64,000 bases of DNA, taken from the NCBI GenBank assembly GCA_018242505.1, contig JAFEBU010000045.1, positions 41,536 to 105,535 of the forward strand, given 5' to 3'. The position numbers and the translations under genes were made by a program. Below, piece after piece: positions 1-9,680 of the stretch; the stretch's first letter is position 1; each line of letters begins with the position of its first letter. The notes under the pieces were generated by a model. That model saw nothing but the letters and a program-made list of their open reading frames with translations, did not search any database and had not been told where the DNA came from. Origin of the DNA: Pseudomonadota bacterium. Its GTDB lineage: Bacteria; Pseudomonadota; Alphaproteobacteria; Reyranellales; Reyranellaceae.

Positions 1-118
1 GGGAAGCGACAGCGGCTGAACCGCCGGCACCGATCACCAACCGTGCTGTGTCGAGCGTCGCGCGTGCCGCACTGCCCGACAGGCCGGGAACGATCTGGAG
101 AAGCTTTACGGGAGACAT
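1..118 (-). CDS. Glycosyltransferase N-terminus (partial, runs off the left edge)
   Basis: An open frame starts at an ATG at 118 and runs leftward off the window, giving 39 residues that begin MSPVKLLQIVPGLSG and continue into TLDTARLVIGAGGS. This resembles the start of alphaproteobacterial GT-B fold glycosyltransferases: a hydrophobic beta strand, a glycine-containing loop, then a helix carrying T-x-D-x-A and an AGG turn. Such enzymes move sugars onto LPS or exopolysaccharide. The gene is divergent from the hydrolase that starts at 163, with a 44-base gap. The family assignment rests on a short N-terminal resemblance only, because the catalytic part lies outside the window. Confidence 0.5.
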   Translation of the reverse strand, partial: MSPVKLLQIVPGLSGSAARATLDTARLVIGAGGSAAVAS

Positions 119-162
119 TGCGCGGCTGGCGGCGATTTGGCGACTATGGCAGGTAACACGCC

Positions 163-918
163 ATGACGAACAAAGGTAGCGTCCAGCATCTATCGCGACC
201 CGATGGCAACACCGTCGCCTATGCCAGAACCGACGGCCGGGCCCCGACCGTTGTCTTCCTGGGCGGGTTCCGCTCCGATATGACCGGCACCAAGGCGATG
301 GCGCTCGAGGCCTGGGCGCAACAGCGCGGGCAGGCTTATCTCCGCTTCGACTATTTCGGCCACGGCCAGTCGTCGGGCCGGTTCGAGGACGGCACTATCG
401 GCCGCTGGCTCGACGATTCGCTGGCCGCGATCGACCAGCTTGCAAACGGCAAGCTTGTCCTTGTCGGCTCCAGCATGGGCGGCTGGCTTTCGCTGCTGGC
501 CGCCCGTGTTCGACCGGACCGCATGGCGGGGCTTGTGCTGATTGCCGCCGCACCCGATTTCACCGAGCGCATGCTGCTCAAGGGACTGTCGCCCGAGGAC
601 CGCGCGACGCTCGTAAGCGACGGCCGGCTCGAGCGGCCATCGCAGTATTCACCCGAACCCTCTGTCTTCACCTGGAAGCTGATCGAGGAGGGTCGACGGC
701 ACCTGTTGCTGGACAAGCCACTGGCCTTGCCCTGTCCCGTGCGGCTCCTGCATGGCCAGAGCGACCCGGATGTGCCGTGGGAATACTCGCTGCAAATCGC
801 CCGGCATCTCGAAGCGCCCGAAGTGGTGACCACCTTCATCAAGGGTGGCGATCATCGGCTGAGCACGCCGGCCGATCTCGCCCGCCTGCTTGCCACGGTC
901 GAGGAGCTGGTGCGTTAG
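163..918 (+). CDS. Alpha/beta hydrolase (serine esterase/thioesterase type)
   Basis: A 251-residue cytoplasmic alpha/beta hydrolase with no signal peptide. The nucleophile elbow GSSMGG places the catalytic serine at about residue 104. Asp201 or Asp203 in the HGQSDPDVPW strand and His231 in GGDHRLS complete the triad. The oxyanion region is FLGGFRSD near residue 35. Size and motifs fit the ABHD10/acyl-protein-thioesterase-like branch, which cleaves small ester or thioester substrates; the actual substrate cannot be read from the sequence. The ATG at 163 is the first good start. The 3' end overlaps the convergent SDR gene by 4 bases. Confidence 0.85.
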   Translation: MTNKGSVQHLSRPDGNTVAYARTDGRAPTVVFLGGFRSDMTGTKAMALEAWAQQRGQAYLRFDYFGHGQSSGRFEDGTIGRWLDDSLAAIDQLANGKLVLVGSSMGGWLSLLAARVRPDRMAGLVLIAAAPDFTERMLLKGLSPEDRATLVSDGRLERPSQYSPEPSVFTWKLIEEGRRHLLLDKPLALPCPVRLLHGQSDPDVPWEYSLQIARHLEAPEVVTTFIKGGDHRLSTPADLARLLATVEELVR

Positions 919-1775
919 TCCGAGCCGGCGATCGCGCGCAGGCCTTCGCGATAGGTGGGGTAGAGCAGGACGATACCCAGGTCGCGCTTCAGGCGCTCGT
1001 TCCGTACCCGGCGATTTTCCATATAGAAGGATCGCGCCATGGCGCTCATGCTCGGTGCGACCTGATCCCAGGGCAGGAGCGGCGGCGCGGGCACGCCGAG
1101 CAGTTCGCAGGCAAAGCTCATCACCTCGGCGCTCGATGCCGGCAGGTCGTCAGCCACGTTGTAGATCGCGCCGGGGCCGGCATGCGCCATTGCCGCCATG
1201 ACAGCTTGCGCGGCATCGGCGACATGGATGCGCGAGAAGACCTGGCCGGGCTTGTCGATGCGCTTGGCCGTACCTGCCCTCACCTGGTCGATGGGGCTGC
1301 GGCCTGGACCGTAGATACCGGGCAGGCGGAAGATATCGACGGTCGCGCCCGTTCTGGCGCCGAAGGCCTGCCAGGCGTGCTCGGTCGCCAGCCGCGCGAC
1401 GCTGCGCGGCTGGACCGGAGCTGTCGGCGTCGTTTCATCGACCCAGTTGCCACCATGATCGCCGTAGACTCCGGTGGTGGAGAGGTAACCCAGCCACCTC
1501 GCTGTGCCGAGCAGGTCGACGCAGTGGCGCAAGACGGGATCTCCCGAAGGGCCCGGTGCGATCGTGCAGAGGACGTGGCTGGCCGCTCGCAGCGTCTCCG
1601 CCGGCATATCAGTCGTTCCGTCGAAGACCACGGCCTCGAAGCCTGCGGCGCGCAACTCGCCGGCCTTTTCAGGCTGGGTGCAAGTCCCACCGACCTGCCA
1701 GCCCCGCGATCGGGCAAGCTTGGCGATTTCAAGGCCGCTGAAGCCCAGACCAAAGATGAAAAGACGTCCTGCCAT
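915..1775 (-). CDS. NAD(P)-dependent epimerase/dehydratase family (atypical SDR)
   Basis: A 286-residue Rossmann-fold protein of the extended/atypical SDR group. The N-terminal FIFGLGFSGLEIA is the dinucleotide-binding glycine motif. LSTTGVYGDHGG near residue 98 supplies the Ser/Thr and Tyr seen at SDR active sites, and RLPGIYGPGRSPID is the typical substrate-domain signature. The arrangement resembles the YeeZ-like family, whose substrate is generally unknown. It is convergent with the preceding hydrolase. Its start is only 36 bases from the start of the divergent TPR gene, so the two probably share a small promoter region. Confidence 0.85.
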   Translation of the reverse strand: MAGRLFIFGLGFSGLEIAKLARSRGWQVGGTCTQPEKAGELRAAGFEAVVFDGTTDMPAETLRAASHVLCTIAPGPSGDPVLRHCVDLLGTARWLGYLSTTGVYGDHGGNWVDETTPTAPVQPRSVARLATEHAWQAFGARTGATVDIFRLPGIYGPGRSPIDQVRAGTAKRIDKPGQVFSRIHVADAAQAVMAAMAHAGPGAIYNVADDLPASSAEVMSFACELLGVPAPPLLPWDQVAPSMSAMARSFYMENRRVRNERLKRDLGIVLLYPTYREGLRAIAGSD

Positions 1776-1811
1776 CTTGTCAGGATCGCCGCGACGCTGT
1801 TCTTTTCAACC

Positions 1812-2642
1812 ATGTTCTTCGCTCGCCGCGCGCCGATCCTGTCGGTGGTCATCCTGTTGTTGGCCGGCTCGCCCGTCGCCGCGCAGAATTCCGGGGGCTT
1901 CGCGTCGACGCCCGACAACCTGCGCCGGTATCAGGAGTGCATGTCGCTGGCACGGCAGGAGCCTTTGCGGGCGCTGCCCCTGGCCGAGACATGGAAGGGC
2001 CAGGGTGGCGGCCTCGGCGCGCGCCATTGCAAGGCGATCGCCATGTTCGAGGCCGGTCGTCATGTCGAGGCCGCGACGGAGCTCGAGGCCATCGCGCGCG
2101 ACATGGGGCAGGCACGGCCGGGTCTTCGCGCCGAGTTGTGGGCTCAAGCGGGCCAAGCCTGGAGCGCCGGCGGCCAGGCCGACAAGGCGGCAGCGGCGCA
2201 GAGCCAGGCGCTCGATCTCAAGACCAATGATGCCGACCTGTGGGTGGATCGCGGCCTCAGCTATGCATCGCTGCACGACTGGCCGCGCGCGGTGTCCGAT
2301 TTCGATCGGGCGCTGGCGCTCCGTCCCAACACCGTCGAAATCCTGGTGTTGCGCGCGGCCGCCTGGCGCAGGGCGGGAAAGCCCGACCGTTCGCTCGCCG
2401 ATGCGCAACTCGCACTCAAGCTCGCACCGGACAATACCGGCGCGCTGCTCGAGCGTGCCTTCACCTCGCTGGCGCGCGGCGACAAGGCAGGTGCGCAGGC
2501 CGACTTCAGGAAGGTGCTGAGCCTCGTGCCGCCCGACTCGGAGGCGGCAAGACGCGCCGAGGCCGGCTTGCGCGGCGAGACCGAGCAGACGGACGCACCC
2601 CCTGCGTCCGGTCGTCCCGTGACGAACGGGGTGAAGCGGTAG
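1812..2642 (+). CDS. Secreted TPR-repeat protein
   Basis: A 276-residue protein with an N-terminal signal peptide (a hydrophobic stretch after MFFARRAP, ending near SPVAAQ) and at least three tetratricopeptide repeats in the second half, for example ADLWVDRGLSYASL and PNTVEILVLRAAAWRRAG. TPRs form helical scaffolds for protein contacts, probably in the periplasm here. The ATG at 1812 is chosen because it gives the signal peptide; the open frame extends much further upstream, but that part is antisense to the SDR gene. Function is not recognisable beyond the repeats. Confidence 0.8.
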   Translation: MFFARRAPILSVVILLLAGSPVAAQNSGGFASTPDNLRRYQECMSLARQEPLRALPLAETWKGQGGGLGARHCKAIAMFEAGRHVEAATELEAIARDMGQARPGLRAELWAQAGQAWSAGGQADKAAAAQSQALDLKTNDADLWVDRGLSYASLHDWPRAVSDFDRALALRPNTVEILVLRAAAWRRAGKPDRSLADAQLALKLAPDNTGALLERAFTSLARGDKAGAQADFRKVLSLVPPDSEAARRAEAGLRGETEQTDAPPASGRPVTNGVKR

Positions 2643-2676
2643 CATCCTCTCATTTCCTCATGTAAGAGCCCAAACG

Positions 2677-3321
2677 ATGAAACGATTCCTCCTCTCGCTC
2701 GCCGTGCTGCTTGCTGCCGCCGGAACAGCTTTGGCGCAGAAGCCGTCCGCTGAGCCCCAGGTCACGCCCTACTATCCCGCGCCGCCGCCCGAGCTCGCAC
2801 CCAAGACCGAGCAGGGCATTCCGATCGACAGCCTGACCTCGCCGCTGGCGCGGGACCAGGCGAAGGTTACGCGCACGGCGATCGATTCCGACGCCGAGGC
2901 TCAGCTCTTCGTCGCCGCGGACAAGATCGTCTGGGGTCGCTATGCCAAGGCGAAGGGCGAGAAGCCTGGCGCAGTGACCGTCACCAAGGGTGACGTCTGG
3001 ACCGTGAAAGGCCGCATCGACGGAAGCGCCGCCGGCGCCGACGGCGACTATGCGTCGATCGACGGCGTGGTCGAGAAGATCGCCGCCAACCACATCACCA
3101 TCCGCGGCGAAGTCGCCTTCCGGGTCGCCAAGGTCGAGGGCGGTGCTCCCTGCAAGGTCGCGGGTGCGCTGCATTTCCGCCGCTCCGGCAGGTCGCATGT
3201 CTGGCGGCTGGTCGAGGGCGAGAATCCCTGCGACGGCTCACGCGAGCTGTTCGACCTCGTCTACGACAAGCCGCCTGTGGAGAAGCCGGTCGAGAAGAGG
3301 ACGGCGCCCAAGCGCGGCTGA
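2677..3321 (+). CDS. Hypothetical exported protein
   Basis: A 214-residue protein with a clear signal peptide (MKRFLLSLAVLLAAAGTALA, cleavage before QKPS). A Pro-rich stretch follows at about residues 28-42, then a beta-rich core, and a Lys/Pro-rich tail (KPPVEKPVEKRTAPKRG). Two cysteines, at 159 and 185, could form a disulfide in the periplasm. I do not recognise a family. It lies 34 bases after the exported TPR gene on the same strand and may be co-transcribed with it. Codon use is like its neighbours. Confidence 0.7.
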   Translation: MKRFLLSLAVLLAAAGTALAQKPSAEPQVTPYYPAPPPELAPKTEQGIPIDSLTSPLARDQAKVTRTAIDSDAEAQLFVAADKIVWGRYAKAKGEKPGAVTVTKGDVWTVKGRIDGSAAGADGDYASIDGVVEKIAANHITIRGEVAFRVAKVEGGAPCKVAGALHFRRSGRSHVWRLVEGENPCDGSRELFDLVYDKPPVEKPVEKRTAPKRG

Positions 3322-3332
3322 TCGCGGCGGCG

Positions 3333-3785
3333 TCACTCCGACGCGCGCAATTTATCGATCTCCGACCGCGCCAGCTGGTCGGCGCGGTCGTTCTCGACAT
3401 GGCCGCTATGGCCCTTGACCCAGGCCCAGTGGATCCTGTGGGGCGCGGCGGCGGCGGCGAGGCGCTGCCACAGCTCGACATTCTTCACCGCCTTCTTGTC
3501 GGCGGTACGCCAGCCGTTCTTACGCCAGCCGTGAATCCACTTGGTGGCGCCGTCGAGGACATAGCGGCTGTCGGTATAGAGCGTCACCTCGCAGGGCCGC
3601 TTCAACGCTTCCAGGCCGGAGATGGCGCCCATCAACTCCATGCGGTTGTTGGTCGTCGAGGCTTCGCCGCCGGAGAGTTCGCGCTCCCGTTCGCCCGTGC
3701 GCAAGATGGCAGCCCAACCGCCCGGCCCCGGATTGCCGCTGCAGGCACCGTCGGTGAAGATCTCGACCTCGGGCTTTCCGGTCAC
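3333..3785 (-). CDS. rnhA: Ribonuclease HI
   Basis: A 150-residue protein of the usual bacterial RNase HI length. It degrades the RNA strand of RNA-DNA hybrids (R-loops, Okazaki primers) with two metal ions. The catalytic residues are visible as Asp12 ([14 protein letters not shown]), Glu50 (NNRMELMG), Asp72 (YTDSRYV) and Asp136, with the catalytic-loop His126 in VKGHSGH. Its start overlaps the thrB stop by 4 bases, so it is the last gene of an ispH-thrB-rnhA operon, an order that is common in Alphaproteobacteria. Confidence 0.97.
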   Translation of the reverse strand: MTGKPEVEIFTDGACSGNPGPGGWAAILRTGERERELSGGEASTTNNRMELMGAISGLEALKRPCEVTLYTDSRYVLDGATKWIHGWRKNGWRTADKKAVKNVELWQRLAAAAAPHRIHWAWVKGHSGHVENDRADQLARSEIDKLRASE

Positions 3786-4741
3786 AGGCCGTAATCCGCA
3801 AGTGATGACGCATTGCGGTGGAAGCGAAGATAGGTGAGGTACTCGAGCGGGTCCTTGCGCTTTACCAGCGCGTTGGCCGGTGTGTGGATCCAGTCATAGA
3901 GACGGGTCAGCAGGAAGCGCAGCGCCGCGCCGCGCGCCAGCAGAGGGAGCGCCTCCCGCTCCGCCGCCTCGAGGGGGCGAACCTTCTCGTAGGCTTGCAG
4001 CAGGGCGCGCGCCTTGGTCGTGTTGAACGAGCGGTCGGGTTCGAAGCACCAGGCGTTGAAGCAGATCGCCACGTCGTAAGCCAAGGCATCGTTGCAGGCG
4101 AAATAGAAATCGATCAGGCCCGAGAGCTTGTCGTGCAGGAAGAAGACGTTGTCGTTGAACAGGTCGGCATGGATGACGCCGGTCGGCAAAGCCTTCGGCC
4201 AGCGCGCTTCGAGGACGTCGAGCTCGCCTTCCAGTTCGCGCGCCAGGCCCCGGGCGACATCGTCGGCCTTGGCACGGCTGCCGTCGAACAGCGGCCGCCA
4301 GCCCGCGACCGAGAGCGCATTGGGACGCACCATCGTGAAATTGCGGCCGGCGAGATGAAGTTCCGCCAGCGCGGCGCCGACCGGGCCACAATGCCGGACA
4401 GCGATCCGCCTCGGCGACAGGCCGTGCAGGAAAGTCGTGATTGCGGCCGGCCGGCCGGCCAACATGCGGACGGCGTTCCCGTCGCGGCCGTGGATCGGCT
4501 TCGGGCAGTTGATGCCGCGCGCCGACAGATGATCCATCAGTCCTAAGAAGAACGGCAGATCCTTGGGGTCGACGCGCTTCTCGTAGAGCGTCAGGAAATA
4601 CTGGCCCCTGCTCGTGGTCAGGAGATAGTTCGAATTCTCGACGCCCTCGGCCACGCCCTTGAGGGCGTCGGCGTCGCCGATATCGTATTCCGCAAGGAAG
4701 GTTTCGAGCTCGGCGTCGCTGACATCCGTGTAGACGGCCAT
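3782..4741 (-). CDS. thrB: Homoserine kinase (ThrB, choline-kinase-like type)
   Basis: A 319-residue cytoplasmic kinase that phosphorylates homoserine in the threonine pathway. It has the aminoglycoside/choline kinase fold used by alphaproteobacterial and Pseudomonas ThrB, not the GHMP fold of E. coli. The signs are [10 protein letters not shown] and [10 protein letters not shown] in the N-lobe, the catalytic loop [13 protein letters not shown], and the metal-binding [10 protein letters not shown]. The ATG at 4741 ([13 protein letters not shown]) matches the family N-terminus; the open frame continues upstream inside ispH. The start overlaps the ispH stop by one base (TGATG), indicating translational coupling. 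Confidence 0.95.
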   Translation of the reverse strand: MAVYTDVSDAELETFLAEYDIGDADALKGVAEGVENSNYLLTTSRGQYFLTLYEKRVDPKDLPFFLGLMDHLSARGINCPKPIHGRDGNAVRMLAGRPAAITTFLHGLSPRRIAVRHCGPVGAALAELHLAGRNFTMVRPNALSVAGWRPLFDGSRAKADDVARGLARELEGELDVLEARWPKALPTGVIHADLFNDNVFFLHDKLSGLIDFYFACNDALAYDVAICFNAWCFEPDRSFNTTKARALLQAYEKVRPLEAAEREALPLLARGAALRFLLTRLYDWIHTPANALVKRKDPLEYLTYLRFHRNASSLADYGL

Positions 4742-5691
4742 CAGCCTACCAGCTCGCGCGGCAACTTGAACACCACGCTCTCCGCAGTCGTGCGCACTTC
4801 CTCGATGGTGACGTCGAAGCGGTCTCGACAGGAGGCGATCAGCTCCTCCACCAGATGCTCGGGCGCCGATGCGCCGGCGGTGACGCCAAGCCGCCGCGCG
4901 TTGCCGAGCCATTGCCAATCCATATCGGAGGCACGCTGGACCAAACGCGACTTTGAACATCCGTTGTTGGCCGCGACCTCCACGAGCCGCATCGAGTTGG
5001 AGGAGTTCGGCGCCCCGATCACGACCAGCGCGTCGCATTTGCCGGCGATCGCCTTCACCGCCTCCTGGCGGTTGGTCGTCGCGTAGCAGATATCCTCCTG
5101 CTTGGGACCATGGATCTCGGGGAACCGCCGGCGCAGGACAGCCACGATATCGACCGTATCGTCGACCGAAAGCGTGGTCTGCGTTGCATAGGCGAGGTTC
5201 GATGCGTCGGGGACCGCGATGACCTCCGCCTGTTCGGTATCCTCGACCAGCAGCACGCTTCCCGGCGGCAACTGGCCCATGGTGCCGATCACTTCGGGAT
5301 GCCCGGCATGGCCGATCAGGATCAACGTGCGGCCGAACTCGGCGTGGCGTTCGGCTTCGCGATGGACCTTGGAGACGAGTGGGCAGGTGGCGTCGAAATA
5401 GAGCAGATGTCGACGCGCTGCCTCGGTCGGCACGGTCTTGGGCACGCCATGGGCGGAGAACACCACCGGCCGATCGTCCGGCACCTCGTCGAGCTCCTCG
5501 ACGAAGATCGCACCCTTGGCCTCGAGGGCTTCGACCACGGAACGATTGTGCACGATTTCATGTCGCACATAGACCGGTCGTCCATGGCGTGCAATCGCGC
5601 GCTCGACGATCTGGATCGCGCGTTCGACTCCGGCACAAAAGCCGCGCGGGCTGGCCAGCACGATCGTGAGCGGTTTCTTTCCCTGGATCAT
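4741..5691 (-). CDS. ispH: 4-hydroxy-3-methylbut-2-enyl diphosphate reductase
   Basis: A 316-residue enzyme for the last step of the MEP isoprenoid pathway, converting HMBPP to IPP and DMAPP with a [4Fe-4S] cluster. The three cluster cysteines are in [23 protein letters not shown] and NNGCSKSRL. The conserved EIVHN and SAHGVPK segments and the active-site TNRQEA segment are also present. The ATG at 5691 ([15 protein letters not shown]) gives the normal length. It is the first gene of the ispH-thrB-rnhA operon; the promoter should lie in the 138-base gap to the divergent CDGSH gene. Confidence 0.97.
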   Translation of the reverse strand: MIQGKKPLTIVLASPRGFCAGVERAIQIVERAIARHGRPVYVRHEIVHNRSVVEALEAKGAIFVEELDEVPDDRPVVFSAHGVPKTVPTEAARRHLLYFDATCPLVSKVHREAERHAEFGRTLILIGHAGHPEVIGTMGQLPPGSVLLVEDTEQAEVIAVPDASNLAYATQTTLSVDDTVDIVAVLRRRFPEIHGPKQEDICYATTNRQEAVKAIAGKCDALVVIGAPNSSNSMRLVEVAANNGCSKSRLVQRASDMDWQWLGNARRLGVTAGASAPEHLVEELIASCRDRFDVTIEEVRTTAESVVFKLPRELVG

Positions 5692-5829
5692 GAACAAACG
5701 GCGATCATCGAAAACAGGCGGACACGCATGCGAAGCGGTTCGCTTGCGGGTCTGCAGACCATTGCCTAGACTCCCCCCAAACGGACAGGCGCGGCACCGT
5801 AACAAAGCCGCCGCTACGGGGAAAGCAAC

Positions 5830-6072
5830 ATGACGGAACCGGTTGTCGCGGCCAGGGCACCTATCAAGGTGGCTCTTGAAGCTGGCAAGGACTATTGGTG
5901 GTGCGCCTGCGGCAAGAGCCAGAACCAGCCCTTTTGCGACGGCGCGCACAAAGGCAGCGGCTTCGCACCGATGAAGTACGCCGTCGAAAAGTCAGGCGAC
6001 TATTGGCTTTGCACTTGCAAGCACTCCGGAAAAAAGCCGCTTTGTGACGGCACGCACAAGACCCTCGCATGA
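5830..6072 (+). CDS. CDGSH iron-sulfur domain protein (tandem)
   Basis: An 80-residue protein with two CDGSH zinc-finger-like motifs: [18 protein letters not shown], then [18 protein letters not shown]. Each has the 3-Cys/1-His set that binds a [2Fe-2S] cluster, as in mitoNEET-related proteins. The bacterial forms are small soluble redox or cluster-carrier proteins of uncertain role. The stop region overlaps the next start (ATGA), so it is translationally coupled to the lipoprotein gene downstream. Confidence 0.9.
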   Translation: MTEPVVAARAPIKVALEAGKDYWWCACGKSQNQPFCDGAHKGSGFAPMKYAVEKSGDYWLCTCKHSGKKPLCDGTHKTLA

Positions 6073-6605
6073 CCAACAGAAAATTCGTCTATCTCGCGCC
6101 GCTGGCGCTGGCAGTTGCCGTCAGCGGCTGTGGCCGTTCCGAGAGGGAGCAGCTCGCGGCCGACTATTGCCCGCAGCCGTTCCAGGTCCAGGACGTCCGG
6201 ACCCTGACCCGTTTTGCGCCTGGTGCCGGGCGCGATCCGCGCAACGTCGTTTTCGAGGCAGAGCTGCTGGACAGCGCCGCCGAGTGCTCGCTCGGCAAGC
6301 GGCAGATGAATGTCAACCTCGTGATGCGGATCGCGGTCACGCCCGGACCCGCGGCCACTCGGGGAACCACCAGTGTTCCCTACTTCGTGCGCGTCATCGA
6401 TGGTACCGGCCGTATCGTGCAGGGCCAGGAATTCAATGCCGATTTCGATCTCAGCCCATCGGGCGCCCGGCGCGGCTCCAAGGAAGAGCTCAGCCTGACA
6501 CTGCCCTTCGAGAAGCCGTCCGACGCGGCAAGCTATCGCATCGCCGTGGGCCTGAAGCCGACGCCGGAGGAGCTGGACTACAATCGCAGCGTTTCCCGGC
6601 GCTGA
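6069..6605 (+). CDS. Putative lipoprotein
   Basis: A 178-residue protein with a lipoprotein signal peptide: basic MTNRKF, a hydrophobic core, and the lipobox VSGC with Cys21 as the probable lipidation site. Beta-rich sequence follows, with Cys34 and a further Cys in the AAECSLGK segment. I do not recognise a named family. Its ATG overlaps the stop of the CDGSH gene by 4 bases, so the two are co-translated. It is convergent with the TRAP transporter gene that ends 11 bases downstream. Confidence 0.75.
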   Translation: MTNRKFVYLAPLALAVAVSGCGRSEREQLAADYCPQPFQVQDVRTLTRFAPGAGRDPRNVVFEAELLDSAAECSLGKRQMNVNLVMRIAVTPGPAATRGTTSVPYFVRVIDGTGRIVQGQEFNADFDLSPSGARRGSKEELSLTLPFEKPSDAASYRIAVGLKPTPEELDYNRSVSRR

Positions 6606-6615
6606 TCCGGCGCAT

Positions 6616-8430
6616 TCAGGTCTTGAGAAACCCGATCGAAAGCCAGGGGATGGCGGCGACCGCCACCAGCCCCACCAGCAGCGCGCCGAGATAGGGCCAG
6701 ATGCGCTTCATGCCGACGTCCGGCGACACCTGGCCGATGGCGCAGGCAGCGTAGTAGCCGACGCCGAGCGGCGGAGCGAACAGGCCGATGCCCATCGCGA
6801 GGATCACCACCATGGCGTAGTGCACTTCGTGCACGTGCGCCGCGCGCGCCATGGGGAAGAGCAATGGGCCGAACAGCACGATCGCGGGAATGCCCTCGAG
6901 GACGCTGCCCAGGACGACGAACACCAGGATCGAGATCAGCAGGAAGCCGAATCCGCCTCCCGGCACCCGGGCCATGGCGTGTGCGAGGTCGCGCGAGAAG
7001 CCTGATTGCGTCAGCGCCCAGGCCATGGCCGTCGCCGTTCCGATGATCAGGAGGATCGCACCCGAGAGGCTCGCCGTCTCGAGCAGCATGGGATAGATCC
7101 GCCGCCAATCGAACCGGCGATAGATCACGAGCCCCATGATCGTGGCATAGGCGATGCCGATGGTGGAGACCTCGGTCGCCGTGGCGACGCCCTCGACCAC
7201 GGCCGAGCGGATCACGAACGGCAGGAGCAGCGCGGGTAGCGCCACCACGAAGGCGCGGGCGATCTCGCCTCTGCCGGCGCGCTCGCCGACCGCCTCATGG
7301 CGCGAGCGCCACCAGGCGACGAAGCCAAGAGCGAGCGCCAGCACGAAGCCCGGCAGCAGGCCGCCCGTGAACAGCGCCGCGATCGACACGCCGGTGACCG
7401 AGCCGATGGTGATCAGCACCAGGCTGGGCGGAATCGTTTCGCTCATCGCGCCCGAGGCCGAGAGGATCGAAATCATCTCGCCGTCATTGGAGCCGCGCCG
7501 CTTCATCTCCGGAAACAGCACCGGCGCCACCGCGGCCATGTCCGCGGCCTTCGAGCCGGAGATGCCGGAGACCAGGTACATGGCCCCCAGCAGCACATAG
7601 TAGAGCCCGCCGCGCACGTGGCCCAGCAAGCCGGCAAGGAAAGCGACCATGGCGCGCGCCATGCCGGTCATGTCGATCAGGAGGCCGAGGAACACGAAGA
7701 GCGGCACGGCGAGCAGGACAAGCCCGCTCATGCCTTCATCCATGCGCGAGACCACGATGGTGAGCGGCACGCGCGTCACGCACATCAGGAAAACCAGCGT
7801 CGCCATCCCGAAGGCAAAGCCGATCGGTACGCCCAGCAACACGCCGGCCGCGAGCAGCACGACGAAGAAGAAGACCAGGTTCCAGTTGCCGATCGCCTTC
7901 AGGAGCGGTGTCGCGAAATAGAGCGCCACCGCGAGGGCGGCCAGCGTCGTGGCGACGATCAACAGCGACCCGAAGCGAAGACGCGGGAGGCGCAGCAGGC
8001 AGGTGAGCAGCATCAGGGCCGCGCCGACCGGAATTGCGGCGGCGCGCACGATGTTCGACCAGCCGAGCGCCGGCGTTACGATGTCATATTCCTCCGCCGC
8101 GTAGTTGCAGGCGACCGGCAGCAGGATGGCAAGAAACAAGGCGGGTACCGCGATTGCCAGCGTTTCGGCATGGTCGCGCCGCGCAGCCGCAAGCGCACCG
8201 ACGATCGCCGTGAGGCGCATGTGCTGCGTTCGTTGCAGCGCCACCACCGAGCCCAGCATGGCGAGCCACAGGAACAAGATCGAGGCGAGCTCGTCGCTCC
8301 ATACGAATGGATGGTGGAACACGAAGCGGCTGACGACGCCCGCCAGCAGCACGAAGATCTCGACGAGCACCAGCGCCGCCGTGGGAAGCTCCACGGCAAT
8401 GCGCAGGGCCTTTTCGATCCGCTCGATCAC
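6616..8430 (-). CDS. TRAP transporter permease, fused DctQ-DctM
   Basis: A 604-residue inner-membrane protein combining both TRAP membrane subunits. Residues about 1-165 match the four-helix DctQ (HHPFVWSDELASILFLWLAMLGS is the small-subunit signature region). The rest is the large DctM ion-coupled transport domain, with GIPIGFAFG-like, SGSKAADMAAVAPVLFPEM and PPSLVLITIGSVTG segments. TRAP systems import organic acids, or other compounds caught by the DctP protein, using a sodium or proton gradient. It lies 18 bases after dctP on the same strand, as expected for an operon. The substrate is not predictable. Confidence 0.93.
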   Translation of the reverse strand: MIERIEKALRIAVELPTAALVLVEIFVLLAGVVSRFVFHHPFVWSDELASILFLWLAMLGSVVALQRTQHMRLTAIVGALAAARRDHAETLAIAVPALFLAILLPVACNYAAEEYDIVTPALGWSNIVRAAAIPVGAALMLLTCLLRLPRLRFGSLLIVATTLAALAVALYFATPLLKAIGNWNLVFFFVVLLAAGVLLGVPIGFAFGMATLVFLMCVTRVPLTIVVSRMDEGMSGLVLLAVPLFVFLGLLIDMTGMARAMVAFLAGLLGHVRGGLYYVLLGAMYLVSGISGSKAADMAAVAPVLFPEMKRRGSNDGEMISILSASGAMSETIPPSLVLITIGSVTGVSIAALFTGGLLPGFVLALALGFVAWWRSRHEAVGERAGRGEIARAFVVALPALLLPFVIRSAVVEGVATATEVSTIGIAYATIMGLVIYRRFDWRRIYPMLLETASLSGAILLIIGTATAMAWALTQSGFSRDLAHAMARVPGGGFGFLLISILVFVVLGSVLEGIPAIVLFGPLLFPMARAAHVHEVHYAMVVILAMGIGLFAPPLGVGYYAACAIGQVSPDVGMKRIWPYLGALLVGLVAVAAIPWLSIGFLKT

Positions 8431-8448
8431 GCCGGTCGGCCCCGACGA

Positions 8449-9474
8449 TCAGGCGAGGTTGCCGACTGCCTTCTCCAGCGTGCCCCAGGCCTCGGCGCCG
8501 AACTTGCCCTTCCACTCCTCGTAGAAGCCGGCCTTCTTCAGTACGCCGCGGAACGCCGCAGGGTCGGTCGCGACGAACTGCAGTCCTTTGCCCTTCAGCG
8601 TCCCGGCTACGGTGTTGTTCATCTTCGCGAGGTCCTCGCGTTCCGCGATGGCCGACGCGTTGAACTCAGCCTCGACGATCTCGCGCAGGTTGGCGGGCAT
8701 CGCCTCGAAGGCGTGCTTGTTGGCGAGGAACCAGAAGCCGTCCCACATGTGGTTGGTGATGGCGACGTATTTCTGCACCTCGTAGAGCTTGGCGGTGTCG
8801 ATCAGCGACAGCGGGTTTTCCTGGCCGTCGACGACATGGGTCTGCAGCGCCGAATAGACCTCGTTGAAGTTGATCGTGGTCGGCGAGGCGCCGAACGCCT
8901 TGAACATGCTGGTCCAGAGCGGGCTTGCCGGCACGCGGATCTTGAAGCCGCTCAGATCCTCGGGCGTCTTGATCGGCTTGGTCGAGCTCGTGATCTCGCG
9001 ATAGCCGTTGTCGTACATCTTGGCGAAGGCATAGAGCCCGCGCTTGGCGATCTCGCCGCGCACCAGGCTGCCCAGCGCGCCATCCATGGTCGGCCACACC
9101 TGATCGTAATCCTTGAAGGCGAAACCCACGCCATTGATGGAGGCGACCGGCACCAGCGTCGAGAGGATCAGACCCGAGAGGGTGAAGAATTCCAGCGCCC
9201 CGGAACGGAGCTGGCTCAGCATGTCGGTGTCGGAACCGAGCTGGTTGTTGGGGAATACCTTGATTTCGACCCGTCCTCCGGTCTTCTCCTTGATACGGGC
9301 GGCGGCCTCGCTGGTACGGATGGCGAGCGGGTGCGTCACCGGCGCGTTGTTGGCGTACTTGTAGCTGAACTCGGCGGCATTGGCCGGCCGGGTGCGGATC
9401 GCCACCAGCGGGAAAGCGGCGGCTCCCGCAACAGTGGTGGCAAGCAGGCGGCGGCGCGGCAGGCGAAACGTCAT
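8449..9474 (-). CDS. TRAP transporter substrate-binding protein (DctP family)
   Basis: A 341-residue periplasmic binding protein. The N-terminus MTFRLPRRRLLATTVAGAAA has a twin-arginine-like export signal ending near RPANAAEF. DctP hallmarks follow: THPLAIRTSEAAARIKEKTGGRVEIKVFP, QLGSDTDMLSQLRSGALEF, and the substrate-contact region FKIRVPASPLWTSMFKAFGA with Arg. The ATG at 9474 is chosen for the signal peptide; the frame stays open upstream into non-coding sequence. It is the first gene of a dctP-dctQM operon and is divergent from an Fe-S protein gene across a 206-base gap. Confidence 0.93.
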   Translation of the reverse strand: MTFRLPRRRLLATTVAGAAAFPLVAIRTRPANAAEFSYKYANNAPVTHPLAIRTSEAAARIKEKTGGRVEIKVFPNNQLGSDTDMLSQLRSGALEFFTLSGLILSTLVPVASINGVGFAFKDYDQVWPTMDGALGSLVRGEIAKRGLYAFAKMYDNGYREITSSTKPIKTPEDLSGFKIRVPASPLWTSMFKAFGASPTTINFNEVYSALQTHVVDGQENPLSLIDTAKLYEVQKYVAITNHMWDGFWFLANKHAFEAMPANLREIVEAEFNASAIAEREDLAKMNNTVAGTLKGKGLQFVATDPAAFRGVLKKAGFYEEWKGKFGAEAWGTLEKAVGNLA

Positions 9475-9680
9475 GTATCTACTCCCATGGACGGGCCGTT
9501 CATGCCCGCCGTCATTTCTGTGAGGCGCACGGTATCCACAATGCGCGCGGGGATTGCAACGTGTCCTCTCGCTGCACTCGTCTCCAAATTTTTCTCCGGT
9601 CCGCCCTGCGGTGGCTCGCTTGACTTGGATCGCGTGGCGACGCTCCATCGGAGTATCCTTGATGCGTTGGGAGGCTTCCC

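Noticed and set aside
777..1811. Long 5' extension of the TPR protein frame
   Set aside because: It is antisense to the SDR gene, and a signal peptide begins at 1812, so the longer form would bury it.
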